Source: Zingiber officinale (lineage: Eukaryota > Streptophyta > Magnoliopsida > Zingiberales > Zingiberaceae). Taken from it: DNA of 64,000 bases. The translations under genes and the position numbers were made by a program. Location: contig NC_055996.1 of assembly GCF_018446385.1 (NCBI RefSeq), positions 18,401,317 to 18,465,316 of the forward strand, read 5' to 3'. Of this stretch, positions 36,059-48,260 are shown piece after piece (position 1 is the stretch's first letter; each line of letters begins with the position of its first letter). The notes beneath the pieces were generated by a model. The model ran no database searches and had not been told where the DNA came from. It worked only from the letters and a program-made list of their open reading frames with translations.

Positions 36059-38888
36059 TAGACCCGACCCCGGGCCGGGTCTGGCCCGGACCCGGCCCGG
36101 GCCCGTAACCGGGTCAACGGGCCAGTTGCCCATTGACCCGGTTCGCCGGGTCGAACCGGAACCGGCCCGGCAAGTTGCCGGGCCGGTTCCGGTTCATTGG
36201 ATGTAAAACCGGCGGGTTGAACCGGCGGTTCAGCCGCAATTTTTTTTTTTTTTTTAAACGGCTTGAACCGTCAGTTAACCGTCGGTTCTTAGCCGTTGGG
36301 AGGATTTTTTAGGTATTTTTTTTCAACGGGTAGGATCATTTGACCTGTTTTTGATCAATGGCTATGATTCAGTGGCCGTTACTATCAAAACTCTATAAAT
36401 AGAGAGCTTATTTCATCATTTTCACACACATCTTCTCTACTCTTAATCTCATTTTCGTATTCTCTAATCCCTACACGCTTTCGTTTTCAATTACAATGGA
36501 AGGAGGCCGCGGAGGTGCATCATCTCGAGCTCGGAAGGAAAGCAAATAATGAATCGCGGGAGGAGGACCCCAACATTCAATCCACCGATGATGAGATCGA
36601 GCATCTTCGAATCCGACACCCGACACACAAGGAAGTACCGATGTAATTACTTCTAAGGTTCGGGAACTTCCTCCTCTAAAATCTTCTATTTTTACTAAAC
36701 ATTTGAGAAGGTCACTCTTCCGTCGGGAGAAATGCGTGCAAAATGTAAGCACTGCAATGCTTCCTACAAATTCCAAGCCGGCGGCGGCTATGGGTCGTTG
36801 AAACGACATGTAGAAACGAAGCACCCGACGGAATATGGACTCGACCGTTCTCAAACACAATTACCAAGATTTTCTTCAACTAAGCGGTAGTACCGATTCC
36901 GGTTTATTTTATATTCGGATAATAAATTAAGAGAATCATTAGCTAAATTTGTTTCGTAGAACATCTTTCTTTTAGTTTTGGATCTAAATGCACATTTGAA
37001 GATTTTGTAAAGAATCTCTTAATCCATGTGCTAAACGTGTTCCTAGGACTACACTTACTCGTACAATTAAAAATTAGTAAAACAAGGAAAAAGAATTTAA
37101 TTGATGAATTTAGTAAATTAGATAATAAAGTTTCTTTATGTTCCGATATTTGGAGTGATCATTGGCAAACACATTCGTATATGGGTGTGACTTGCCATTG
37201 GATCGATAACTCTTGGAATCTCCAAAAAGATTATTAGCTTATAGAGTTTTTGATGAATCACATAATGCTCATAATATCGCACAATTATTATGTTTAATTT
37301 TAGAAGAATATGGTTTAACTCATAAAATATTTTCAATATCATTAGATAATGCTAGTTCTAATACCGCTTGTATAGATGATCTAAAATTTGTTTGTCAACC
37401 TATTATTGGAGGTTTATTTTTCATATTCGTTGTGTATGCCATGTTTTAAATTTATGTGTTCAAGATGGTTTAAAATTTTAGAAAGTTATATTAAACCAAT
37501 TAGAATTGCAATTTCTTATTTATGGTCTCATCCATCTATAATGAAACAATGGGGTAGGTTTTGTAAAATTAATGGAATGAGACCTAAAAATTTCCACGTG
37601 ATGTACCAACACGTTGGAATTCAACATACCAATTATTACAAGATTCATTTCAATATAAAGAATTATTATGTTCATTTTTGCACAAAACACTAATGCTAAT
37701 ATATATTATTTTCACAACAATGGAATATTTGTAGTAGTATTTGTGAAATTTTAAAAGTATTTAATGATGCAACCGAACAACTTTCCGGTGTTTATTATCC
37801 TTTGCTCAATTAGTTTTAGAAAATTTTTCTAATATATTATTAGTTTTAAATGAACATATTAATAATGAATCTTTATCTCCTTGCATCTTAGCTATGAAAA
37901 CTAAATGGGAAAAATATTTTTATTTAATTCCTGAAATTTATTTAATTGCATTTGCTTTAGATCCTAGATTTAAATTAGAAGTTTTACAAGAAATGTTAAC
38001 TTTATATTATGATGCTTTAATTCCAATTAAAGATTCTTCTTCCCTGATCCATTAATATTATATATAATGTTAGAATTTATTTATATGATATTTATAATCA
38101 ATATTATGCAAAATATGGAACACAAATTAATATTTCGAAATTCAACAAACTACTAGTAGTAATTTAAAACTTACAAAAGCACAACTCTTATTAAAAGAAC
38201 GGACAAAAGCGTCACGGGGATCCTCAAGTTCCACACAGGAACTTGAGTATTTTACGACTTCTTTTGATTTTAATGAAGCGGATAGCGAAAACTTGATATC
38301 TTAAAGTGGTGGTCACGAAGGCTCAAAGCTTTCCGTTCTCTCGTGATCGCAAAAGAAATTTTAGCTTGTCCGGTGTCAATTGTTGCTATGGAGACGCAGT
38401 GCCTGTGGCAACATATTAGATGAGCGACGATCAACTTTGTCTCGACTCATTGGAAGCCCAAGCATTCTTGGACGATTGGACGGAGCGGAGAAAAGAATCC
38501 AAGGAATGCAACTTTCGGATAACGAAGTTGAAGATTTTGATCTTGAAGGAACAAATACGACAGGAAATGGAAGTGAATGAAAATGTAAAAGGATAAAAAT
38601 GTAAAAGAACTACGTGGGCTTTGATTCCCCTAAAGGGATACGTAGGCAACTTAAATAAGTGCAAGCCCTTTTTTTAATAAATTTTAATTTCTAATTTTTA
38701 ATGTTTAATGTTTAATTTTTAATTTTTAATTTTTATTAACATATTAATCTTGAACCGTGAACCGGCGGTTCTGAACCGTGAACCGTAACCGTCTTGGGCG
38801 GTTAAGGTTAAGGGTCGACCTGCCTGGAACCGTCGAACCGGCGGTTCCGAACCGTCGAACCGTCGGTTCCGAACCGTGGTCAGGTCTA
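36059..38888 (+). mobile_element. hAT transposon with 8-bp target duplication
   Basis: A 2,830-bp element flanked by CCCTAGGG (36051-36058 and 38889-38896). Short imperfect inverted ends are TAGACCCGACC / GGTCAGGTCTA. Both subterminal regions are packed with GAACCG/CCGG-type repeats (36060-36240, 38755-38880), the pattern of hAT transposase binding sites. The empty site is visible at about 32730 in the other LTR. Confidence 0.9.
36496..38580 (+). pseudogene. hAT transposase pseudogene (BED finger, DDE, dimerisation tail)
   Basis: The frame starts MEGGRGGASSRARKESK and then stops. A BED zinc finger follows at about 36715-36830 (CKHCNASYKF ... LKRHVETKHP). The catalytic core begins at about 37130 (KVSLCSDIWSDHW, VTCHWIDNSWNL) and continues to SLDNASSN near 37340. 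The DVPTRWNSTY hallmark lies near 37595-37630 in another frame. The C-terminal dimerisation region (LDILKWWS; ACPVSIVA; GNILDERRSTLS) is at 38293-38430, again in two frames. Many stops and shifts make it inactive. It resembles Ac/RICESLEEPER-type hAT proteins. Confidence 0.88.
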
Positions 38889-38969
38889 CCCTAGGGCACC
38901 TCGACTCAGCGATGCTGAGGATAAAAGTCAACAAGGATCCGGACGCCCAGAGCTGTTCCAGACGCCCAG

Positions 38970-41491
38970 TGTAACGACCCAATTTTCCCTATTTCGAGTT
39001 CTAAATGTCTTCAAAAACATTTAGAAATACTTTTAAAATATTCTAGAGATTTTTAGGAATTTTTAAAGTATTTTTACGTAATTTTTGGAGGTCGTTTAGT
39101 ATGTTTACAAAAAGAAAGAAGTTTTGACCAAAATTGTGGAGGTTGAGACTCGAACCCAAGACCTCCGGCCGAACCCGACCTAACCAAACACAGTCAACCA
39201 ACTGGGCTGCGCGTGATTTGTTAACCAAGTATGTAGCGAGATGTATTTAAGTTATAGTAAAGGGCAGAAATAAAACCTAGGTTATAAAGGGTTAATTTCT
39301 TTCCCGAACCCTAATTCCTTTCTCTTCTCCTCACGCGTGCGTCGGTGCTTCTGGACTCGCGTAGCAAAGCTAGGGCTTTGTTCTCTGGCGCCAGCGAAGC
39401 CCTTTTCCGGCCAGTCTTCACCCGTGGGTGGTCATCCCGACGAAGGGAGCTCGGAAGCACAAAGGAGCCGCCGAGTTTCAAGCTCCACCCGGAACCCTAG
39501 TCGCCTCTCCCTCTCAGTTGTAAGTCCAAGCAATCAAGGGGTAAGTACTACTCACCTGTGGTAGGAGTTGCTCCGATCTTTCGGTTTTGATTCCTTGTTT
39601 CCTGAGTTTCTTGAATCCGAAGCATGCCATAAGATTGGGGGTTTTGATGTTACTGCCATGAGTTGAGGATTTGGATTTAGATTTCTGATTTCTTCTTGGA
39701 TAAGTGTAGATATTATTTATACTATCTTAGTTTAGATTATTCCATCCGAATCTTCCACTTTGAACCTTGGTTTAGATTTCTACAGAATTGGGATTTAAGC
39801 TGTAAGATTTGTTCTTGAAGCTTGCTGCCGTGAGGTTGTTCTGTTGCCATGCAGTGCTATTTAGTTAGATTCTTCCTTGCTGAAACAAATAAGAACAGCC
39901 TTTGAGGTTTGCTATGTATTAGAATTGGTACAGCTCCTGTTCACTCCTTTAGATAGGCAGTTTTAAATCCTTTGTGGTCGAGTAAACAAAAATGAACAGC
40001 TAGGAGTGCTTGTTGGATAAGTATAATTGCTTGGTTTCAGTTTGGTTTAAAGCATGCTAAAAGGTTTCCTTTACTCTATAATAACTTAAGCTATGAATAA
40101 GTTTGTATAGGCCTTTTTGTGCTTTGCATTGGGCAAGAACAGCCCTATAATCAGCATTCCTGTTAGACCCTTCTTTTGTGCTAAGTAGTGGGCACGAACA
40201 GCCTTAGATCTAGGAACATGGTGTTAGCTTTCTTGATATTTAATAAACATGATCAGTCTTGTTTAGTAGCATTGGAAATTTAGTTTTCTTGCTATTAGAA
40301 TATCATGTGCAGAATTTTAGTGTAGTTGGATCTCTTTGTATGCAGAATTTTTCATTGTAGCTTAGTTCATCTTTGCTAATTCCATGCACATGATTAGTTT
40401 TAAGTTTAGTATCTTAGCCTTGGATTTCCATGTTTCTGAACATGAATAACCTTTGTTATTTAAGCATGCAGTTAGCATTTTCCTTGCTACTCAAAAAGGC
40501 AAGAACAACCTTTATTTAAGTATGTAGTGTTAGCTTCTTGGTTTTCTTGATCATGAGGTTTTAAGTGTTGTACCATGTTATTTTTAGGCACTTCAGTTTA
40601 GTATGGCATGCAGATTTCTTATAGCTTAAATGCAGATTTTTATTAGTTATGTGTGCAGATTTTTATTAGTCATATGTGCAGATTTGATAAGTATAGTATG
40701 CAGACTTTAATAAGCATATTTTTATAAGTATAGCATGCAGATTTTTATAAGTATAGTATGCAGATTTTTAATAAGCAGATTTTCATAAGTATTGCTTGCA
40801 GATTTTGATATGTATTGCATGCAGAACTCTAATCTTAGAACAGATTTTTATTAAGCTTAATATGCAGAATTTTGTTAGCATAGTAGGCAGAATTTTGGTT
40901 TAAGTATTTCAAAGTTAGAATTTGCTTAAATATTTCAGTTTCCTTTAAAAGAAGTATTCTTTTAGAAGTATTAACAAGTATAAGAAAGATAAAGGAAAAG
41001 CTAAAATATGAAAGGAAGGCGACAAGGTGGTGGTGATGAAGGTGTGTGATGACTGGACTATGGAGAGATCCAGAGTTTGCTGGCAAATTGTCAAGACTTT
41101 TCTGTTTAGAGTTCTTTTAGTTTTCTTTAAATGTTATTATGTGTTGAGATTGTAATTAAGTTTATTCCGCACTTGTAGTTGGGTCCTATTGATGGAGTGA
41201 TATAGTCGTTTGCTATTGCTAGAGTAGTTTCCTTCTTTTTATTGTGTTATTATACTGCGTGGTTGTGAAAATATATGTTCCAGCCGCCTGTGGCTGAGTA
41301 TAGATTGTTTGTATTGTTGATTTGGTCACCGGTACAGGGGAGATTTTGCTGAAATTTTTTGGTAGGAATTCCTCTAGGGCCGTGATAAATCTAAGTGTTG
41401 CTAATAATAGCATAAGTGACACTAGTAAGTAGAGTAGTAGTAAGGTAACGGTCGCCCTTAGAGAGTAGTAGTAAGAAGGGTGGTTGTTACA
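38970..41491 (+). mobile_element. Solo LTR, Ty3/gypsy-like (TGTAACGACCC...TGTTACA)
   Basis: A 2,522-bp unit starts TGTAACGACCCAATTTTCC and ends GGTGGTTGTTACA, flanked by CCCAG (38965-38969, 41492-41496). The TGTAAC...GTTACA termini match those of the gypsy LTRs at 42171 and 57056, but the body is different, so it is another family. Open frames inside (e.g. 39337-39564) are probably not genes. Confidence 0.87.
40600..40890. repeat. 'tgcagatttttataagtatagta' type tandem repeats in the solo LTR
   Basis: About nine degenerate units of 22-30 bp, each built on TGCAGATTTT plus ATAAGTAT. Confidence 0.75.
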
Positions 41492-41908
41492 CCCAGACCA
41501 GAGAGGTTTTATCCAGATCGAGCTGTTGCGATATGGATAAAGTTTTATTCACACTCAGGCTCCAAGAAAGCTTTCCAAGCACCCGGAGCAGAGATATAAA
41601 CACAGTTCTGGTCTCAGTAGTTCAACACAACACTTGTAAACGAATTCTCTTTCTGTTCTACTACTTTGTTTGTAAGATGTCAATGTTGTAAGAGGCTAGT
41701 CCGGCCAAAGGAGATTTTAATGAGCTAGATTTGCCTTAGATTAACAATCCTCTGATTGCAAACCAAGTAAAAAAGATTTGCCTCTTCCTTTCTTGTTAAT
41801 TAGTTTATTATTAAACAAGTGTGTCTTTTTGGTTTGAAAAGTGAAGAAAGGTTTTTTTTTTAATTTCAGGCAATTCACCCCCTCTTGCCGGAGCCGCAAG
41901 GGACTAAC

Positions 41909-42170
41909 GGGACCAACTCCTACAGTCCCACTAAACTCGTTCCTCACTGGATGTCTCTTCTCTAGCTGCTTATCAACTTACCATTTGTAAAATCACTTGA
42001 CTCAATGTCTGACCCACTAGATCTTCCTGCCAAATACCCCTTCAACCAGTTGTTAGGTCATGTTAACTCAACTACACTTTCTACTAGATATCATGTCCTC
42101 TCTAACCTATCTGAATTTCCTGTCAGTTATCTAGTCCTCCTGACCTAATTAGACTTCAATCTAGTATTTA
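41909..42170 (-). repeat. LTR-type remnant between elements
   Basis: The phrase 'cctacagt.cc...cctcactgga' matches 28880-28925 and 30345-30375, so it is the continuation of the fragment into which the gag-only element inserted. Confidence 0.5.
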
Positions 42171-42559
42171 TGTAACGCCCGCCCCTCCTGCTAGTAGGGT
42201 GCGGGGTTACGTACTTAACCATTTCTATTTGCGGAAGCATATATGCATATTAAAATTTCTTTCGAAAATAAAACACTTAAGAATATCTTGAAGTCATACG
42301 GACAATAACATAACACACTAGTCCATGTTAACATAACCAAATAACTTAAGCAGGTCTTCATTTGCCTTAGCCGAGCCGCCACCACACACATCTCCTTGCC
42401 TCTCCTGCAGCTCCCTCAAGTCATCCATTCTTTGCCCTTATCTGTGGTACAAGGAAAGTAAGCTATAAGCACACAGGCTTAGTAAGATCCTTTCCTACTC
42501 ACAAAATCCATATATCAATGTATAAACACATAAGCATACAACCATAAAAAAATATGATC

Positions 42560-42990
42560 ATCTAACATCATAAGGGCATAGCATGTCATATCATAAATCA
42601 TAAGGAACATCATGCTACATCATATCATAAATCAAAATATCATAAGAGCATAGCATGTCATCTTTTAAATCATATCATATCAACTCATAAATAACATCAT
42701 GCTATATCATATCATAAATCCAAATATCATAAGAGCATAGCATGTCATCTTGTAAATCATATCATATTAGCTCATAAATAGCATCATGTTATATCATATC
42801 ATAAATCCAAATATCATAAGAGCATAGCATGTCATATCGTAAATCATATCATATCAGCTCATAAATAACATCATGTTATATCATATCATAAATCCAAATA
42901 TCATAAGAGCATAGCATGTCATATTGTAAATCATATCATATCAGCTCATAAATAACATCATGCTATATCATATCATAAATCATCATGTCC
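42560..42990. repeat. 87-bp tandem array in the gypsy LTR
   Basis: 'cataagagca' recurs at 42641, 42728, 42815 and 42902, an exact 87-bp period. The same array is in inverted orientation at 52900-53290 in copy B. Confidence 0.93.
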
Positions 42991-43472
42991 TATAAATCAT
43001 AAATCGTATCATGCAAGATGTCTTTTAAAACATATGTCATGTCATATGCAAGATGTTTTAAAACATAGCATATAGTACTTGAACATAATATCATCATGAG
43101 GGCCCGGCTTGTACCACATACATACATGAATGCGCGCAATCCCTAGGACAGGGTAGCTAGCCCCGAACCTACTCGGGATCTAGGTCCGTTCATAGTCCGT
43201 CGACCTAGGGGCGTACTAAGGAGTCCATCCCTTTACTAGACCCGTTCATAGTCCGTCGGCCTAGGGGCGCTTATGGAGTCCACCCTTGGTACAAGTCATA
43301 CAAAGTAAAATATCATATCATGGTTCATATCATAACATAACACATCTTATCTTATCATATCATGAGGAGTAAAGCATGCATATTTGGGCACACAGCACAT
43401 GCATGGATCATAAACATACATAATGAGCATGTCATTTGCCATATCATAAATCATGCATATTTGGGCACACAG

Positions 43473-46065
43473 TGTTGGTTGCTACTCGGAAAACCTAGAG
43501 GTTTCACTGTACAAAAATTTTGTACAAAGGTCTGAACCTTTTCCTAGCTACCATGTGTTCTTTTAAATTAAATTTTAGATCGCCTGCGGAACTTAACACG
43601 TTTGATCCAAAACTTAATCTATTTGTTCTTTAAGGTTTAGACTTGGATCTCCTGCGGAACTTAACACGTTTGATCCAAATCACCTAAGTTATTAATTCCA
43701 TTAAATATTAATTTCCATAATTGGTTCCCAGTACTGACGTGGCGAGGCACATGGCCTTCTTGGATATGGGAACAACCACCACCGACTAGACAAAACCTTT
43801 TATGGAAAGCTAATAATTAATTTCCTAAAATAACTTTAGGTCAACCAAAAAGAACAATCAAATCACAAGGAAAAGAAAAATAAAAGAACACAACTTCGAA
43901 AAACATATTCGAAATACTAGAATCGTAAGCCTCTTGTATTTGGTATTATTTCCATAAATAACTAGCATGATGCGGAAAGGAAAAATTACTAGTTATACCT
44001 TCTAAAAAGACCTCTTGATCTTCTACCGTATTCCTCTTCTAACCTCGGACGTTGTGTGGGCAACGATCTTCCGAGATGAGAACCACCAAGCACCTTCTTC
44101 TTCCTTGCAAGTTTCGGCCACCACAATTCTCCAAGAGAAGTAGAGGTCCGGCCACCACCACCAAGCTCCAAGGGATGCAAGAAACAAAACCACCTTTCTC
44201 TCCTTCTTCTCCTAGCTAGAACCGTCCTCCATCAAGAGCTCCAAGAGAGGTTGCCGCCGGCCATAAGAAGAAGAGAAGAGGAAGAAGCTAGGGTCGGCCA
44301 CCAAGGAGGAAAAGAGAGGAGAAGAATAATAGAGTTGATCACCCGTGAAGGCACCTCTACCCCCTCTTTTATAATCCTTGGTCTTGACAAATAAGGAAAT
44401 TTTAATAAAAAATTCCTTAATTCTTTTGTCATAAAAAAGAAAAATTATTTTAATTAAAAAATAATTTTCTTCTTTTAATAATAATGGCCGGCCACTTCTA
44501 ATTCCACAAAACAAGGAAAATTTAATTCACACAAGAATTAAAACTTCGTAATTTGTTTCTAGAAATTTATAAAATTTCTCCAATAATTTTTATCCCTTCA
44601 TGATTGGTTAATAAAAAGGAAATTTTATAAATTAAAATTCTTCTTCTAAACATGTGGATAATTTCCAAAAGGAAAGTTATCTCTAAAAATTAAAATCTCT
44701 TTTCAATCTACAAATAAGGAAAGATATCAAATCTTTTCTTAATCTTTTGTAGAAACTAATAAAAGAGAATATTTAATTTTTAAACTTCTCTTTTAAATTA
44801 TTATCATGATCAAAAAGGAAAGTTTTTCTTAAAAATAAAATCTCCTTTCAATCTAAAAATAAGGAAAGATTTCAAATCTTTTCTTAATCTTTTGTAGAAA
44901 GCTTTAAAAGGAAAGATTTAATTTTTAAACTCTCTTTTAAAACTATGATATCCACATAAGAAATAATTTTAATAAAAAATCCATTTTAATATGATGTGGT
45001 CGGCCACCTAAACTTGGGCTCCAAGCTATTGGCCGGCCACCTTAAGGCCAACCTTTAGGCTTGGCCGGCCCTAAGCTTGAGCTTCAAGCTTAGCTTGGCC
45101 GGCCCCTATTGGTTGGGTAAGAAGGTGGGTATGTGGTGGGTATAAATCTCTATATACAAGAGGCTACGATAGGGACCGAGAGGAGGAATTGGTTTTGGTC
45201 TCCCGATGAAATTAAGCTTCCCGTGTTCGCCCCGAACACACAACTTAATTCCATCAATAATAATTCATTCCACTAAAGAACTATTATTGAACTACCGCAC
45301 CAATCCCAAATTACATTTTGGGCTCCTTCTTATTATGAGTGTGTTAGTCTCCCTGTGTTTAAGATGTCAAATGTCCACTAATTAAGCGAGTTACTGACAA
45401 TTCATTTAATTAATATCTTAGTCCAAGAGTAGTACCACTCAACCTTATCGTCATGTCGGACTAAGTCCACCTGCAGGGTTTAACATGACAATCCTTATGA
45501 GCTCCTTTTGAGGACATTCTCAACCTAGATCACTAGGACACAGTTTCCTTCTATAATCAACAATACACACTATAAGTGATATCATTTCCCAACTTATCGA
45601 GCTTATTGATTCATCGAACTAAATCTCACCCATTGATAAATTAAAGAAATAAATATCAAATATATGTGCTTGTTATTATATTAGGATTAAGAGCACACAC
45701 TTCCATAATAACTGAGGTCTTTGTTTCTTTATAAAGTCAGTATAAAAGAAACGACCTCTAATGGTCCTACTCAATACACTCTAAGTGTACTAGTGTAATT
45801 ATATAGTTAAGATAAACTAATACCTAATTACACTATGATCTTCCAATGGTTTGTTCCTTTCCATTATGGTCGTGAGTTACTGTTTATAATTTATAAGGTA
45901 CTGATAACATGATCCTCTGTGTGTGACACCACACACCATGTTATCTACAATATAAATTAATTGAACAACTACATTTATCATAAATGTAGACATTTGACCA
46001 ATGTGATTCTTATTTCTAGATAAATGTTTATACCAAAAGCTAGGCTTTTAGTATACACTCTAACA
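43473..46065 (-). mobile_element. Copia solo LTR (same family as 25711 and 57289), minus strand
   Basis: A 2,593-bp unit reads TGTTGGTTGCTACTCGG ... GTATACACTCTAACA on the plus strand. It is flanked by CACAG (43468-43472, 46066-46070). It inserted into the 77-bp array of the gypsy LTR. Confidence 0.93.
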
Positions 46066-46300
46066 CACAGCGCATGCATAGATCATAAGCATACATAATG
46101 AACATGTCATTTATCATATCATAAAACATGCATATTTGGGCACACAGCACATGCATGGATCATAAGCATACATAATGAACATGTCATCTATCATATCATA
46201 AAACATGCATATTTGGGCACACAGCACATGCATGAATCATAAGCATATATAATGAACATGTCATCTATCATATCATAAAACATGCATCCTTGGGCACATA
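46066..46300. repeat. 77-bp tandem array in the gypsy LTR
   Basis: 'catatttgggcacacagc' type units start near 46131, 46208 and 46285. Further units at 43380-43472 lie on the other side of the copia solo LTR. Confidence 0.88.
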
Positions 46301-46429
46301 GCACATCATAAAAAAAAAAGTACAATCATGCATAGCATCAGTAAATAACATTTCCTAATTCATAACGCATCATGTGAGGCATATCTAAGCTTTTAAACTC
46401 ATAATGGCCGAACCACTCATAAAGAGAAA

Positions 46430-47150
46430 ATCAAGCTATAGGCAACATGCAAGTGTGAACACCTAGCTAAATTCATATCATATTATCAAGAGGTACATGA
46501 GCATGCTAGGTTAACTTTTTAGCTTCTCTAAACCCTAATTTGGTTCTTGGCCGAAACATACATGAAGGGAAAACTAACTTTAAACCAACATATAAGCATG
46601 AGCACCTAACCACATTCATATCACATTATCAAAAGATACATGAGCATGCTAGGTTAACTTTTTAGCTTCTCTAGGCCTTAGTTTTGTTCTTGGCCGAAAC
46701 ATACATGAAGGGAAAGCTAACTTTAAACCAACATATAAGCATGAGCACCTAACCACATTCATATCACATTATCAAGAGATACATGAGCATGCTAGGTTAA
46801 CTTTTTAGCTTCTTTAAGCCTTAGTTTTGTTCTTGGCCGAAACATACATGAAGGGAAAGCTAACTTTTAAACAACATATAAGCATGAACACCTAACTACA
46901 TTCATATCACATTATCAAGAGATACATGAGCATGCTAGGTTAACTTTTTAGCTTCTTTAAGCCTTAGTTTTGTTCTTGGCCGAAACACACATGAAGGGAA
47001 AACTAGGTTTTAAATCAACATATAAGCATAATTACCTAGCTAATTTCATATCATATTATTAAGAGATACATGAGCATGTTAGGTTAACTTTTTAGCTTCT
47101 CTAAGCCCTAGTTTTGTTCTTGGCCGAAACATACATGAAGGAAAAAAGCT
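46430..47150. repeat. ~143-bp tandem array in the gypsy LTR
   Basis: The anchor 'gcatgctagg' (one copy gcatgttagg) recurs at 46501, 46644, 46788, 46930 and 47074. Each unit contains 'ttggccgaaacatacatgaagg'-like text. Copy B keeps only about two units (52046-52270). Confidence 0.92.
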
Positions 47151-48260
47151 AACTTTAAGCAACATTCAAGCATAAGAAAAACCAACCCAATCCCTTAACA
47201 TAGCATACATATCATAAGGATGTAGTAAACATGGTTAGTTTAGGTCTTAAGCTTTCATAGGTCCTTCATCTATACTTGGCCGAAAGTTCATGTTTAAAAA
47301 TCTTGGTTTTAAGTCAACATACAACATGAGAACATTAACTAGCTTCTTATACTAGGGTACTTATCATAAGAACATAATGAACATGCTTTATTTAGATCTT
47401 GATCTACCCAAATCTTTCTTTTGTTTATTTTATACTTGGCCGAAAGTTCCCACTTGTGACCCAAGGCTTTAAGCATTCTACTCCTATGTAAAAACAAGAG
47501 CAACTTGTACCACAGGTGAGGGGATACTTACATCCTTTCGCTTGTGGTTTTCCTTAAAGAAAGGTACTCTAGGTGAAGAGGAAGAAGAGAGCTTCTTCTT
47601 CTAGCACTCCCTTTGATTTCTCTTGCTTGGAAGGGGTAGACCTTGAAGGCTCCTTCTTGTAAATTAGTTTTCTTGGAGAGGAACCTTAGCTTAGCTTTTG
47701 GAAATGAGGAGGGGGAGAGCTTTTGGTTTCGATGGAGAATGAAGAAGGAGAGGGAAAGGAGGAAGAAGAAGAAAGGATTAATCACTTGTCTTTTCTTCTT
47801 TCCATCCTATTTATTTCCTATGTAATGAACATACCTTCATTCATCCCCCTTATCCCTCCTATTTTATTTTCTCTTTTAATTCCACGAAAATAGAGAGAAG
47901 GAGGGAAGCAAGCAACTTGTCTTTTGCTTGCTTCTTCTCTTAACCAAGAGGAAGAGAAAGTAAGCTACTTGGTTTTCTCTTGTTCCTTTACTTAACCATC
48001 CTCTCACCTTTAACTAATATTTTTATTCTTTCCTATTTACATATCATTCATTACTCTAGTGGTTCTATGCACCAATTTAACTCTATCATTTGTGGGAGGT
48101 TCAAGGTTCAATCCTTGACCTCACCTCTTTTTATTTTGGTTTCTATTTTTCACTTTCTTTCTTTTATTCTTCCATTTTAAAGAAAAATACTCCTAGTTAC
48201 AGCTTAGCATTTCATGGGTGTTACAGCACCCCATACCTCATAGAAAGTTCGTCCTCGAAC

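Larger units (their letters stand above)
32339..41908 (+). mobile_element. Gag-only copia-type LTR retrotransposon, carrying two nested insertions
   Basis: LTRs of about 0.9 kb lie at 32339-33240 and 35620-41908. The second is about 920 bp once the hAT (36059-38888) and solo LTR (38970-41491) insertions with their duplications are subtracted. A primer-binding site TGGTATCATAGC follows the first LTR at 33243. The 2.4-kb interior has only a broken gag and then AT-rich sequence; no protease, integrase or RT is seen. This is the TR-GAG type of non-autonomous element, needing enzymes from a partner. Confidence 0.75.
35620..41908 (+). repeat. 3' LTR of the gag-only element, split by two later insertions
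   Basis: LTR pieces are 35620-36058, 38889-38969 and 41492-41908. Aligning them to 32339-33240 restores continuity across both insertions, which proves the nesting order. Confidence 0.78.
42171..48225 (-). repeat. 3' LTR of gypsy copy A, about 3.46 kb without the nested copia LTR
   Basis: On the minus strand it runs TGTAACACCCATGAAATGC ... GGGGCGGGCGTTACA. It is interrupted by the copia solo LTR 43473-46065. It holds three different tandem arrays. Confidence 0.87.

Noticed and set aside
39337..39564. 75-residue frame as a possible small gene
   Set aside because: It lies wholly within a solo LTR with target duplication and has no recognisable domain; an LTR leader frame is the simpler reading.
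42560..42990. CRISPR-like array
   Set aside because: Direct 87-bp tandem units without distinct spacers, inside a plant LTR; it is a minisatellite.
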